Program-made: the position numbers and the translations under genes
The notes under the pieces: generated by a model
Seen by the model: only the letters and a program-made list of their open reading frames with translations
The model's database searches: none
What the model was told of the DNA's origin: nothing
In this document: positions 8,373 through 16,483 of the stretch, one piece after another
Position numbering within the stretch: position 1 is the first letter of the stretch
Layout of the letters: the number at the start of each line of letters is the position of its first letter
Assembly (NCBI RefSeq): GCF_032595355.1
Contig: NZ_JASMWN010000002.1
Span: 248,001-312,000, forward strand
Reading direction: 5' to 3'
Source: Sedimentitalea todarodis
GTDB lineage: Bacteria; Pseudomonadota; Alphaproteobacteria; Rhodobacterales; Rhodobacteraceae
DNA: 64,000 nucleotides

Positions 8373-10379
8373 ATGGCGGTGCTGCTGGGGGTGGATACGG
8401 GTGGCACCTATACCGATGCGGTGCTGCTGCGGGACGAGACCGACGTGATCGCAAGCGCCAAGGCGCTGACGACGCGCAGCGATCTGGCGATCGGCATCGG
8501 CGCGGCGATTCGGGCCGTGCTGGAACAATCCGGCGTGAAGCCAACGGATATTTCGCTGGCGTCGCTATCCACGACCCTCGCCACCAACGCGTTGGTTGAA
8601 GGGCAAGGCGAGCGCGTGGCCTTGGTGTTTGTCGGGTTTCGCCCGTCTGATCTGGAGCAGCATGGGCTGCGTCATGCACTCAAGGGCGATCCGGTCGCGG
8701 CGCTGGCTGGCGGTCACACCCACGCCGGCGGCGAGGCGGCGCCGCTCGATATCCCCGGCCTTATGGCGTTTCTAGATGCGCACGCAAGCGGCGTCAGCGG
8801 CTATGCGGTTGCCTCGCAGTTCGCGACCCGCAATCCCGCGCACGAGCTTGAGGTGGCGCGTATCATCACCGGGCGCACAGGCGCACCGGTCACCTGTTCG
8901 CATCACTTGTCGGCCAAGCTGAACGGCCCCAAGCGCGCTGTTACGGCCGTCTTGAACGCGCGTTTGATCGGAATGATCGACCGCCTGATCGGGCAGGCGC
9001 AGGATGTTCTGGCCGACCTCGGAATTGACGCTCCGATGATGGTTGTGCGGGGCGACGGGGCGCTGATGTCTGCTCAACAGGCACGCGAACGCCCCATAGA
9101 GACCATTCTCAGCGGGCCTGCCGCATCGATTGTCGGTGCACGCTGGCTGACCGGTGCGGACGAGGCATTGGTTTCAGATATCGGAGGCACGACCACGGAT
9201 GTCGCGGTGTTGCGCGATGGCAAACCCGCGATTGACCCGCATGGTGCCCGCGTCGGCAGCTTTCGCACCATGGTCGAAGCGGTGGCGATGCGCACCACCG
9301 GGCTCGGCGGCGACAGCCAGGTCCATGTGCAGGCCCAGGGACTGGCAGGCGGTGTTTTCCTCGGCCCGCGCCGGGTCGTTCCCATATCGCTGATCGGGCA
9401 AGAGGCTCCGGAGGTCGTCCACACCGCACTGGATGCGCAACTGCGCAATGTCACCACTGGCGAGCATGACGGCAGGTTCGTACGTGCCCTGCTCGGGATG
9501 CCAAAGGGCGAAATGGCCCGCCGCGAAACGGACTTGCTGGAACGGATCGGTGATCGGGTGCAACCTCTGGGGCAGATCTTGCGCAGCCGGATGGAAAACG
9601 GCGCATTGGGCCGGCTGGTGGATCGCGGTCTTGTCCAGATCGCCGGGGTCACGCCATCGGATGCCAGCCATGTGCTCGGTACGCTCAACGCATGGGACAG
9701 TGCAGCCGCGGACAAGGCACTGACGCTCTTGGCGCGGCGCAGGACCGGGTCGGGTGACATGCTCGCCGCGACCGCCACGGACCTTGCGCGCATGATTGTT
9801 GATCAACTGACTGAACAGACAGTGTTCACCTTGCTGGAAACCGCCTTTGCCGAGGAAACGTCGGATTTCGACCTGCCGCCGGACCTGCTGGCCCGGCATA
9901 TCCTGTTGAAAAAGGGACTTGCAGGACATCGCGGGTTGCTGGCGCTGGACGCAGCGCTGAATGTGGATGTTGTCGGTCTCGGTGCCTCTGCGCCCAGCTA
10001 TTATCCGGCGGTCGGCGACCGCCTGCACTGCCGGATGATCCTGCCGCACCATGCAGGTGTTGCAAATGCCATTGGTGCGGTCGTTGGTCGCATCACGATG
10101 CGCCACAGCGGCACCGTCACCTCGCCCAGCGAAGGCAGGTTTCGGGTGCATCTGGAAACCGGCCCGGAGGATTTCGCGGCCGCCTCCGACGCGATGGCGC
10201 GGCTGGAACAGGTGTTGCGCACGACTGCCAGACAGGCCGCGCTTGCCGCCGGGGCCGCAGGGCTTCAGATCGCGGTCGAGAGGGACATCAAGACCGCCCG
10301 CGCCGAGGCGCGGGAAGTCTTTATCGAGGCGACCCTGACGGTTGAAGCGAGCGGGCGGCCTCGAAACGCCTCGGGCTAG
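8373..10379 (+). CDS. Hydantoinase/oxoprolinase family protein, HyuA type (A subunit alone)
   Basis: This 668-residue protein is a HyuA-type ATPase subunit. It begins LLGVDTGGTYTDAVLL, the actin-like phosphate loop, and has TTLATNALVEGQG, ILSGPAASIVGA and VSDIGGTTTDVAVL, all hallmarks of the hydantoinase/5-oxoprolinase A family that opens cyclic amides with ATP. No HyuB partner is adjacent: queG lies upstream and msrA is convergent, so it is an orphan A-type protein. A second, fused A+B protein lies at 19677-23252. The start is well set by an AAGGAGG ribosome site at 8361-8367. The substrate is unknown; hydantoins, oxoproline or acetone-carboxylase-like substrates are all handled by relatives. 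The gene overlaps msrA by 4 bp at the 3' ends. Confidence 0.85.
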   Translation: MAVLLGVDTGGTYTDAVLLRDETDVIASAKALTTRSDLAIGIGAAIRAVLEQSGVKPTDISLASLSTTLATNALVEGQGERVALVFVGFRPSDLEQHGLRHALKGDPVAALAGGHTHAGGEAAPLDIPGLMAFLDAHASGVSGYAVASQFATRNPAHELEVARIITGRTGAPVTCSHHLSAKLNGPKRAVTAVLNARLIGMIDRLIGQAQDVLADLGIDAPMMVVRGDGALMSAQQARERPIETILSGPAASIVGARWLTGADEALVSDIGGTTTDVAVLRDGKPAIDPHGARVGSFRTMVEAVAMRTTGLGGDSQVHVQAQGLAGGVFLGPRRVVPISLIGQEAPEVVHTALDAQLRNVTTGEHDGRFVRALLGMPKGEMARRETDLLERIGDRVQPLGQILRSRMENGALGRLVDRGLVQIAGVTPSDASHVLGTLNAWDSAAADKALTLLARRRTGSGDMLAATATDLARMIVDQLTEQTVFTLLETAFAEETSDFDLPPDLLARHILLKKGLAGHRGLLALDAALNVDVVGLGASAPSYYPAVGDRLHCRMILPHHAGVANAIGAVVGRITMRHSGTVTSPSEGRFRVHLETGPEDFAAASDAMARLEQVLRTTARQAALAAGAAGLQIAVERDIKTARAEAREVFIEATLTVEASGRPRNASG

Positions 10380-10882
10380 GACGCCTTGGCGCGCTTGGGC
10401 AACACCCAATCCGGGCGCACGAAATGACAAGTATAGCCGTTGGGAATGCGCTCCAGATAATCCTGATGCTCGGGCTCCGCCTCCCAGAATGCGCCCGCCG
10501 GTTCCACCTCGGTCACGACCTTGCCCGGCCAGAGACCGGACGCTTCGACATCGGCAATGGTATCAATCGCAGTCTGCCTCTGCGCCTCGTCCACATAGTA
10601 GATCGCCGACCGATAGCTCAACCCGCGATCGTTGCCCTGCTGGTTGAGCGTGGTGGGGTCATGGATCTGAAAGAACAGTTCCAGCAACTCGCGATAGCTG
10701 ATCTGTGCCGGATCAAAGTGGATCTCGATCCCTTCCGCATGCGTCCCGTGATTGCGATAGGTCGCATTGGGCACATCGCCGCCGGTGTAACCCACGCGGG
10801 TCTCGACGACGCCGGGTCTCCTGCGGATCAGATCCTGCATTCCCCAGAAACATCCACCAGCCAATACTGCGCGTTCGGTCAT
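10376..10882 (-). CDS. msrA: Peptide-methionine (S)-S-oxide reductase
   Basis: This 168-residue enzyme reduces the S-epimer of methionine sulfoxide in proteins. It begins MTERAVLAGGCFWGMQDLI, with catalytic C11 in the family motif GCFWG. VGYTGGDVPNATYRNHGTHAEGIEI and FFQIHDPTTLNQQGNDRGLSYRSAIYY are also canonical. The gene starts inside the end of msrB (4-bp ATGA overlap at 10879-10882), so both are translated from one message. Its 3' end overlaps that of the convergent hydantoinase gene. Length is normal for the short, cytoplasmic form with no signal peptide. Confidence 0.96.
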   Translation of the reverse strand: MTERAVLAGGCFWGMQDLIRRRPGVVETRVGYTGGDVPNATYRNHGTHAEGIEIHFDPAQISYRELLELFFQIHDPTTLNQQGNDRGLSYRSAIYYVDEAQRQTAIDTIADVEASGLWPGKVVTEVEPAGAFWEAEPEHQDYLERIPNGYTCHFVRPDWVLPKRAKAS

Positions 10883-11328
10883 GCCACGTCCTCCACCTGA
10901 TCCAGATAGGTACCATACCCCTGGGCTTCCATCTCGTCACGATGGATGAAGCGAAGGCTGGCCGAATTGATGCAATATCGCATGCCGCCCCGGTCACGCG
11001 GCCCGTCGGGAAACACGTGGCCCAGGTGGCTGTCGCCATGGCTGCTGCGTACTTCGGTGCGAATCATGCCCAGCGAGCGATCCTCGATTTCGTTGATCAG
11101 CGCCGGTTCGATCGCCTTGGTAAAACTGGGCCAGCCACAACCGGATTCATACTTGTCCGACGAGGCAAACAGCGGCTCGCCCGACACGATATCGACATAA
11201 ATTCCCGGTTCCTTGTTGTGTAGCAGCGCGCCGGTGCCGGGGCGTTCGGTTCCGCTCTCCTGGGTGACGTGAAACTCCTCGGGGCTTAGCGCGGCGATAC
11301 GGTCCGGGTCTTTGGAATAATTCGGCAT
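10879..11328 (-). CDS. msrB: Peptide-methionine (R)-S-oxide reductase, zinc-less form
   Basis: This 149-residue enzyme reduces the R-epimer of methionine sulfoxide. The catalytic cysteine lies in MRYCINSASLRF, with GCGWPSF and HGDSHLGHVFPDGP upstream. The two CxxC pairs that bind structural zinc in many MsrB proteins are missing: the first site reads GIYVDIVSGEPLF and the second RSSHGDSHLG. It therefore belongs to the zinc-independent class. The ATG at 11326-11328 (MPNYSKDPD) has a GCGGAGGACC ribosome site immediately upstream, and a longer frame to 11385 has none. It is first in a two-gene operon with msrA and is divergent from the peroxidase gene. Confidence 0.95.
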   Translation of the reverse strand: MPNYSKDPDRIAALSPEEFHVTQESGTERPGTGALLHNKEPGIYVDIVSGEPLFASSDKYESGCGWPSFTKAIEPALINEIEDRSLGMIRTEVRSSHGDSHLGHVFPDGPRDRGGMRYCINSASLRFIHRDEMEAQGYGTYLDQVEDVA

Positions 11329-11473
11329 GTTGGTCCTCCGCCTTGTGGTTCGAAACAATAAATGGTCTGGCGCGGCGGAATGCAAAGGATTGTTTCATCC
11401 CGCTCGCGCGGACGTGCTATTGTTGATCTGACACGCCCCCTGCGACGTAGTCTTCACATGCTTGGAGGACGAC

Positions 11474-11995
11474 ATGAAACACCTGATTCTCGCAATATTG
11501 TTCGCGGTCATTGCCCAGGCCGGGATGGCGCGTGGCGTGAGCGGAACTTTTTCATCCATCGACGGAGGCTCGCTGAGCATCGAGGATTGGCGCGGTCAGC
11601 CCGTCCTTGTCGTGAACACAGCGTCACAATGCGGTTTTACCGGCCAGTACACAGACCTTCAAATCCTCTATGATCAGTACCGCGATCAGGGCCTGGTCGT
11701 GCTGGCCGTGCCGTCAGACGATTTCAACCAAGAGCTCGCGACAGCCTCCGAAGTAAAGGAGTTTTGCGAACTGAACTACGATCTGGATCTCCCGATGACC
11801 GATATCAGCAACGTTAAGGGCGCCAATGCGCATCCCTTTTACAAGGCTGTTCGGAAAGAGTCCGGGTTCGAACCAACGTGGAATTTCAACAAGGTTCTGA
11901 TCGCGCCAGACGGAAGCGTCCTTGCAACATGGGGTTCCACCGTCAAACCCACCTCCCGCAAGATCAAACGGGAAATCGAGGCTTTGCTCAACTAG
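11474..11995 (+). CDS. Exported glutathione peroxidase family protein
   Basis: This 173-residue thiol peroxidase carries an N-terminal signal peptide (MKHLILAILFAVIAQAGMA), so it probably works in the periplasm. The peroxidatic cysteine is C53 in NTASQCGFTGQY, and C98 in EFCELNYDL is placed like the resolving cysteine of thioredoxin-dependent relatives. The WNFNKVLI motif provides the family's tryptophan and asparagine. The ATG at 11474 follows GGAGG at 11464-11468; an in-frame TTG at 11462 would overlap that site. The cysteine-type enzyme is likely reduced by a thioredoxin-like partner rather than glutathione. It stands between the msrBA operon and copA, an oxidant and metal stress setting. 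Confidence 0.88.
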   Translation: MKHLILAILFAVIAQAGMARGVSGTFSSIDGGSLSIEDWRGQPVLVVNTASQCGFTGQYTDLQILYDQYRDQGLVVLAVPSDDFNQELATASEVKEFCELNYDLDLPMTDISNVKGANAHPFYKAVRKESGFEPTWNFNKVLIAPDGSVLATWGSTVKPTSRKIKREIEALLN

Positions 11996-12120
11996 CGGCG
12001 GGCGGCCGCCAGGTCGGACTGCCCGTAAGTCCGCCGCTTGGCCAAGCCCATTTTCGGCCCGTATCTTTCAATCGGTGCTCTCCCCACCTATTCTCTTGGT
12101 AGGAAACGGGGGTAGGTCCG

Positions 12121-14418
12121 ATGCCACAGCACCAAACCATACAGCTTCAGGTGTCCGGCCTGTCTTGCGCGTCTTGCGTCGGCCGGGCGCAGCGTGCATT
12201 GCAATCCGCACCCGGAGTGGTCACCGCCACGGTCAATCTGGCGACGGAAACCGCGACAGTCGACTTTGACACGACAATCGGTTCGCCAATCCAGATCGCT
12301 GATGTTGTCACCAAGGCGGGCTATCCGGCCCGGCCAAAGACGCCTGATGCTGCCCCCCAAGACAAGTCCGAAGACATCGCGCGGCTCAGGCGCATGACGG
12401 TGATTGCGGCGCTGCTGGCTCTGCCGGTCTTTCTGCTTGAGATGGGCTCGCACCTGGTGCCGGGCATTCACCAGCTGATTGCCCAGACCATTGGCACCCA
12501 GAACAGCCATATTCTCCAGTTCCTGCTCACGACGGCGGTCCTCTTCGGCCCCGGGTTTCAGTTCTTTGCCAAAGGACTTCCGGCCCTGCTGCGGCGCGTG
12601 CCGGACATGAATTCACTTGTGGCGATCGGGACGCTTGCGGCCTACGGGTTCTCGGTCGTGGCAACATTTGCGCCGGGCCTGTTGCCCGCCGGAACGGCCA
12701 ATGTCTATTTCGAGGCCGCCGCCGTCATTGTCGTTCTCATCCTCTTGGGCCGCTATCTGGAGGCGCGCGCCAAAGGGCGCACCGGTGACGCGATCCGCCG
12801 GCTGATCAAACTGCGCAGCGGGGTCGCCCGTGTCGAAAGAACGGATCAGACAGTCGACCTGCCAATCGAAGAGATCGCCGTCGGGGATATCATTCAGGTG
12901 CGCCCAGGCGAACGTGTTGCAGTGGATGGTGTGGTGCTGTCCGGCACCTCCTTTGTGAATGAGAGCATGATCACCGGTGAGCCGATCCCGGTTCCCAAAG
13001 CTGTCGACGACACGGTGATCGGTGGCACGATCAATTCCACCGGGGCATTCCGCTTTCGCGCCGCGCGGGTTGGGGCGGATACCATGCTCGCCCGGATCAT
13101 CGCGATGGTCGAACAGGCACAGGCCGCGAAGCTGCCCATTCAGGGTGTGGTTGACCGCATCACCACATGGTTCGTGCCTGCGGTGATGGTGGTCGCCGTG
13201 GCCACGATATTGTTGTGGCTCGCCTTTGGTCCTGCCCCTGCGCTGCCTTACGCGCTGGTTGCCGGGGTTTCGGTGCTGATCATCGCTTGCCCCTGCGCGA
13301 TGGGTCTGGCGACGCCGACTTCGATCATGGTGGGGACCGGGCGCGCCGCAGAGTTGGGTGTGTTCTTTCGCAAGGGCGACGCCTTGCAACTGCTGCAAGA
13401 GGTGAACGTGGTCGCGCTCGACAAGACCGGGACGCTGACGCAAGGCCGTCCCGCGATGACCGACCTTGTCACCGCCGAGGGGTTCGACAAGCACCGTGTG
13501 CTTGGCTTGATTGCCACCGTCGAAGCCCTCTCGGAACACCCGATCGCCAATGCGGTATCGCGCGCGGCGGCCGAGGCCGGTCTGTCGTTAGGCGAAGCCA
13601 CGGAGTTTGAATCGATCACCGGGTTGGGGGCGCAAGCGCGCGTTGACGGCCACCGGGTTCTGATCGGATCAGACCAGTTCATGGCCCGCCACGGGATCGA
13701 GCTTGGCGATCTGGCGGACACGGGCGCGACGCTGGCGCAGCGCGGACGCACGCCACTCTATGCCGCCATTGACGACCGTGCCGCGGCGGTTATCGGCGTG
13801 TCGGATCCGATCAAGCCAACCACACCCGTGGCGATCAAGGCCTTTCATGACATGGGGCTGAAGGTCGCGATGATCTCGGGCGACAACCAGACGACTGCCC
13901 AGGCCATCGCGGACGAGTTGAGAATTGATACCGTTATCGCCGGAGTTCTGCCGGACGGAAAGGTTGCCGCACTCACCGAATTGCGAGCAGGCGGCAAGCT
14001 GGCGTTTGTCGGTGACGGGATCAACGACGCCCCCGCCCTGGCATCGGCAGACGTGGGCATTGCCGTCGGCAGCGGAACCGATGTCGCAATCGAGGCCGCA
14101 GATGTGGTGTTGATCTCGGGCGATCTTACCGGCGTGGCCCATGCCTTTGACATTTCGTCGAAAACCATGCGCAATATTCACCAGAACCTGTTCTGGGCAT
14201 TCGGGTACAACGTGCTGTTGATCCCGGTTGCAGCGGGGGTTTTCTATCCCATGTTCGGGCTGATGCTGTCTCCCGTTCTGGCCGCCGGAGCAATGGCGAT
14301 GTCGTCGGTGTTCGTGGTGACGAACGCGCTGCGGCTGCGCCATGCCAAACCCGCAAGCTTCGCGCCCGCAGCCGACAAACAGGTACAGTCCGGAATGGTG
14401 GAAGCCGCATCGATCTGA
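12121..14418 (+). CDS. copA: Copper-translocating P-type ATPase
   Basis: This 765-residue P1B-type ATPase pumps Cu(I) out of the cytoplasm. It has one N-terminal heavy-metal domain with GLSCASC (C16 and C19), then membrane segments, the TGEPIPV actuator loop (about residue 283), the CPC metal site in CPCAMGLATPT (about 390), the phosphorylated aspartate in DKTGTLTQG (D434), HP in SEHPIANAV, and GDGINDAPALASADVGIAVG. CPC and the HMA domain fit copper or silver export. The 125 bp upstream contain a rough dyad (CCCC...GGGG, 12082-12110), but I cannot match it to a known copper regulator box. No chaperone or regulator gene is adjacent. Confidence 0.95.
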   Translation: MPQHQTIQLQVSGLSCASCVGRAQRALQSAPGVVTATVNLATETATVDFDTTIGSPIQIADVVTKAGYPARPKTPDAAPQDKSEDIARLRRMTVIAALLALPVFLLEMGSHLVPGIHQLIAQTIGTQNSHILQFLLTTAVLFGPGFQFFAKGLPALLRRVPDMNSLVAIGTLAAYGFSVVATFAPGLLPAGTANVYFEAAAVIVVLILLGRYLEARAKGRTGDAIRRLIKLRSGVARVERTDQTVDLPIEEIAVGDIIQVRPGERVAVDGVVLSGTSFVNESMITGEPIPVPKAVDDTVIGGTINSTGAFRFRAARVGADTMLARIIAMVEQAQAAKLPIQGVVDRITTWFVPAVMVVAVATILLWLAFGPAPALPYALVAGVSVLIIACPCAMGLATPTSIMVGTGRAAELGVFFRKGDALQLLQEVNVVALDKTGTLTQGRPAMTDLVTAEGFDKHRVLGLIATVEALSEHPIANAVSRAAAEAGLSLGEATEFESITGLGAQARVDGHRVLIGSDQFMARHGIELGDLADTGATLAQRGRTPLYAAIDDRAAAVIGVSDPIKPTTPVAIKAFHDMGLKVAMISGDNQTTAQAIADELRIDTVIAGVLPDGKVAALTELRAGGKLAFVGDGINDAPALASADVGIAVGSGTDVAIEAADVVLISGDLTGVAHAFDISSKTMRNIHQNLFWAFGYNVLLIPVAAGVFYPMFGLMLSPVLAAGAMAMSSVFVVTNALRLRHAKPASFAPAADKQVQSGMVEAASI

Positions 14419-14510
14419 ACTGGCTGCCACGGCCGTTGACCTTGATCACTGAATAGGAAATCCCGCTTCGACGGCGCCTTGATATCGCCCAACGCCCTAT
14501 CAAACAGAAA

Positions 14511-14540
14511 TCGGCCCGCAATCATATGATTGCGGGCCGA
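14511..14540 (-). terminator. Perfect 30-bp palindrome, probable terminator of the outer-membrane protein gene
   Basis: The 15-base arm TCGGCCCGCAATCAT (14511-14525) is followed without a spacer by its exact reverse complement (14526-14540). It lies 27 bp beyond the outer-membrane protein stop on the minus strand, and the minus strand then reads TTTCTGTTTG, a modest U-rich tract. It also sits 92 bp after the convergent copA gene, but the plus strand after it is not T-rich. A terminator for the leftward gene is most likely. Confidence 0.7.
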
Positions 14541-14567
14541 CCTTGGGAAAATCAGGCGTAGTGCGCC

Positions 14568-15161
14568 TTAGAAGCGGTAGGATGTTCTCAGGTAGATCGT
14601 GCTGAGGTCGACATCGCCACCACCGGATCCGATACCGTCAAAGCTCTGATAGAGGTACTCGGCACCGACTGTCCAGTTGTCATCAACCCACCAGTCATAC
14701 CCGAAACCGATCGCGTAGCCATCGCTGCTTCCGTCAAAGAAGTCGCCGACACCATTCAGGTCGGTATAGGCGTAGCCGAGGCTGCCGTAGAGCATGCCGT
14801 TGCCCAATTCATAGCCACCGATCACGTTCAGGCGGGCAATCCCGTCGAAGGTCGCGGATTGGTTGGTGTCTGCGTTGTTGATCGTGATGTTGGCCCAGTC
14901 GTACTGGAATTCCGGTCCGACATACCAACCATTGCCCACGGCCCAGAGATAGCCGCCAGAGATACCGCCGATGACGCTGTCACTGTCGAAATCGGTGAGA
15001 GTATCGACAGCACTGCCGAGGTCGAAATCGCCGTAGGCGTAACCCAGTTGAACACCGAGGTATCCGCCAGCGAAATCACCCGCCTGTGCCGGTGCCGTGG
15101 CCAGCGCTGCGGTCGCGGCCGAAGCGAAAAGAAGAGCAGTAGTCGTACGTTTGATCATCAT
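14568..15161 (-). CDS. Outer-membrane beta-barrel porin-like protein
   Basis: This 197-residue protein has a signal peptide ending in APAQA before GDFAGGYLGVQLGYAYG, then alternating aromatic and glycine-rich strands (GISGGYLWAVGNGWYVGPEFQYDW, GSLGYAYTDL, AIGFGYDWWVDDNWTVGAEYLYQSF) and a C-terminal phenylalanine (YLRTSYRF), the usual signal for barrel insertion by BAM. It looks like the small eight-stranded barrels of the OmpA/OmpX/Omp25 type. The ATG at 15159-15161 follows TGGAGAAG, a good ribosome site. A CtrA-like site lies 80 bp upstream and a strong palindrome follows the stop, so it is probably a single-gene transcript. The exact function is unknown; structural or virulence-like roles are known in relatives. 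Confidence 0.85.
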   Translation of the reverse strand: MMIKRTTTALLFASAATAALATAPAQAGDFAGGYLGVQLGYAYGDFDLGSAVDTLTDFDSDSVIGGISGGYLWAVGNGWYVGPEFQYDWANITINNADTNQSATFDGIARLNVIGGYELGNGMLYGSLGYAYTDLNGVGDFFDGSSDGYAIGFGYDWWVDDNWTVGAEYLYQSFDGIGSGGGDVDLSTIYLRTSYRF

Positions 15162-15483
15162 ACTTCTCCATTGGAACGATTGTGTATTGCCGCAAGGCAC
15201 CAGCTCATTTCCGCGTCCCGGAAACGACCTGTTTGATGCGTAGTTAAGATCACCTTAACGCATTTCAAGTGACAGTTCCACAACCGGTAGTAATTCGCAA
15301 ACGCACCACGCGGCTGTGGCCAAATATCCACACCTGCAGCGAGGTCGTGCACAAATGCGCCGCATAAGGCGATCAGCCAAGGGCGTTCCTATCGACACCG
15401 AACGTGGTGTGTATACGCATATTTTCTGGGCTTTTTTCAGCCGCTGTCCTAGCCTCGGCAACACATGTGAGAACGGAGGCCAA
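15162..15483. other. 322-bp divergent intergenic region
   Basis: This gap separates the leftward outer-membrane protein gene from the rightward ketopantoate reductase-like gene. It contains the CtrA-type site at 15244-15259 and a relatively AT-rich stretch (15410-15435) ahead of the rightward gene. I see no small gene with a supported start, and no RNA gene. Confidence 0.6.
15244..15259. promoter_or_regulatory. CtrA-type binding site (TTAA-N7-TTAAC)
   Basis: TTAA at 15244-15247 and TTAAC at 15255-15259 are separated by exactly seven bases, matching the full consensus for the alphaproteobacterial response regulator CtrA. The bases around it form an inverted repeat GTTAAG-N5-CTTAAC (15243-15259), so it reads similarly on both strands. 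It stands 82 bp upstream of the outer-membrane protein start and 225 bp upstream of the rightward gene. I saw no other full match in an upstream region here. CtrA control of the outer-membrane gene is an inference. Confidence 0.55.
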
Positions 15484-16416
15484 ATGAAAATCGCAACTAT
15501 GGCAACCGGCGGGATCGGTGGGTTTCTGGCTGTTCGTCTGACACAGGCCGGACACCAGGTCGCGACAATAGCGCGCGGCGCGCATCTTGAGGCCATTCGC
15601 GAACGTGGCCTTACATTGAATGGACCGGATGAAGGCGATGATTCTGTGACTGTGACGCCCTGGGTCGCGACGGATATCCCGGAGCAGGTCGGGCCGGTTG
15701 ATGCAGTCATCTTTGGCGTAAAGGGCGACGCGCTGGAGAGCGCAGCAAAGGCCTGTTTGCCGATGATCGGGCCGGATACGGTGGTTGTGCCGTTCCTGAA
15801 TGGCGTCGAAGCCTCCAACCGCTTGCTTGCCATTCTGCCCGAGGCCTGTGTTGCCAATGGGGTTGCCCATGTTTCAACCACCATCGCCGAACCGGGCATC
15901 ATCGATCAGGTCGGCACCTTCAACCGCTTTGTCTTTGCCGAGCGTGACAACCGCCCGTCGGCGCGCATTGATGCCCTGCGCAGCGCGATCAATGCGGCAG
16001 GGTCATCGGCGCCTGCAACCGATGACGTCGATCGCGATCTCTGGATGAAGTTCATTATGTTCTCGGGCGCGTCCGGGATCACCGCCGCCGCGCGCTGCAT
16101 CATCGGCGACATTCTGGACAATCCGCCACTGGGTAATCTGTTCCGCGCTGTCGTTGCGGAAACGACGGCTCTGGGGCGGGCCAGGGGCATCTCGTTGCCG
16201 ACGACCATCGAAGACGACACATGGGCCATCGTGCAGAACCTGCCACGCGACATGCGCGCCTCGACCGCGATTGACCTCGAGGCGGGACGGCCGCTGGAGA
16301 TCGAGTGGATCTCTGGGGCGGTGCGACGGCTGGCGCAGGACTCCGACGTGCCCGCTCCGATCAACGCGGCGCTCTATGCGCTGCTGTTGCCGCACAGGTC
16401 CGGCCAAGGGGGCTGA
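15484..16416 (+). CDS. Ketopantoate reductase family protein (2-dehydropantoate 2-reductase)
   Basis: This 310-residue protein has the ApbA/PanE layout: an N-terminal Rossmann domain starting MKIATMATGGIGGFLAVRLTQAGHQV, whose GGIGG loop binds NADPH, and a helical C-terminal domain. FGVKGDALESA and the NGVEASNRLL segment (family motif around the catalytic region NGV) are conserved. PanE reduces ketopantoate to pantoate in coenzyme A synthesis, but many paralogues in this family have other or unknown substrates. The ATG at 15484 has a strong CGGAGG site at 15474-15479; a longer open frame to 15316 has no such support. Family is firm; the role as the main panE is uncertain. Confidence 0.82.
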   Translation: MKIATMATGGIGGFLAVRLTQAGHQVATIARGAHLEAIRERGLTLNGPDEGDDSVTVTPWVATDIPEQVGPVDAVIFGVKGDALESAAKACLPMIGPDTVVVPFLNGVEASNRLLAILPEACVANGVAHVSTTIAEPGIIDQVGTFNRFVFAERDNRPSARIDALRSAINAAGSSAPATDDVDRDLWMKFIMFSGASGITAAARCIIGDILDNPPLGNLFRAVVAETTALGRARGISLPTTIEDDTWAIVQNLPRDMRASTAIDLEAGRPLEIEWISGAVRRLAQDSDVPAPINAALYALLLPHRSGQGG

Positions 16417-16433
16417 GGGGCGCTGCCCCTCAG
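16413..16433 (+). terminator. Hairpin terminator overlapping the stop codon
   Basis: CTGAGGGGC (16413-16421) and GCCCCTCAG (16425-16433) pair perfectly around GCT. The stem contains the TGA stop of the ketopantoate reductase gene. It lies directly before a GAGTATTT dispersed repeat whose TATTTT run may serve as the U tract, though the run begins 11 bases after the stem. Confidence 0.55.
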
Positions 16434-16441
16434 GCTCCCCG

Positions 16442-16462
16442 GAGTATTTTCCCAAAGATGAA
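16442..16462 (+). repeat. Dispersed short repeat, copy 1 (GAGTATTT-N3-CAAAG-R-TGAA)
   Basis: GAGTATTT (16442-16449), three bases, CAAAG (16453-16457), A, TGAA (16459-16462). The same pattern with different spacer bases occurs at 30634-30654. Both copies follow a stop codon closely. I recall many GAGTATTT-plus-AAGATGAA sequences in Rhodobacteraceae genomes, but cannot check this here. Confidence 0.5.
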
Positions 16463-16483
16463 GAGGCTTGAAACACAGCCAGA

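Noticed and set aside
12082..12110. Rough CCCC...GGGG dyad upstream of copA
   Set aside because: The arms do not match CueR, CsoR or CopY-type boxes well enough to call an operator.
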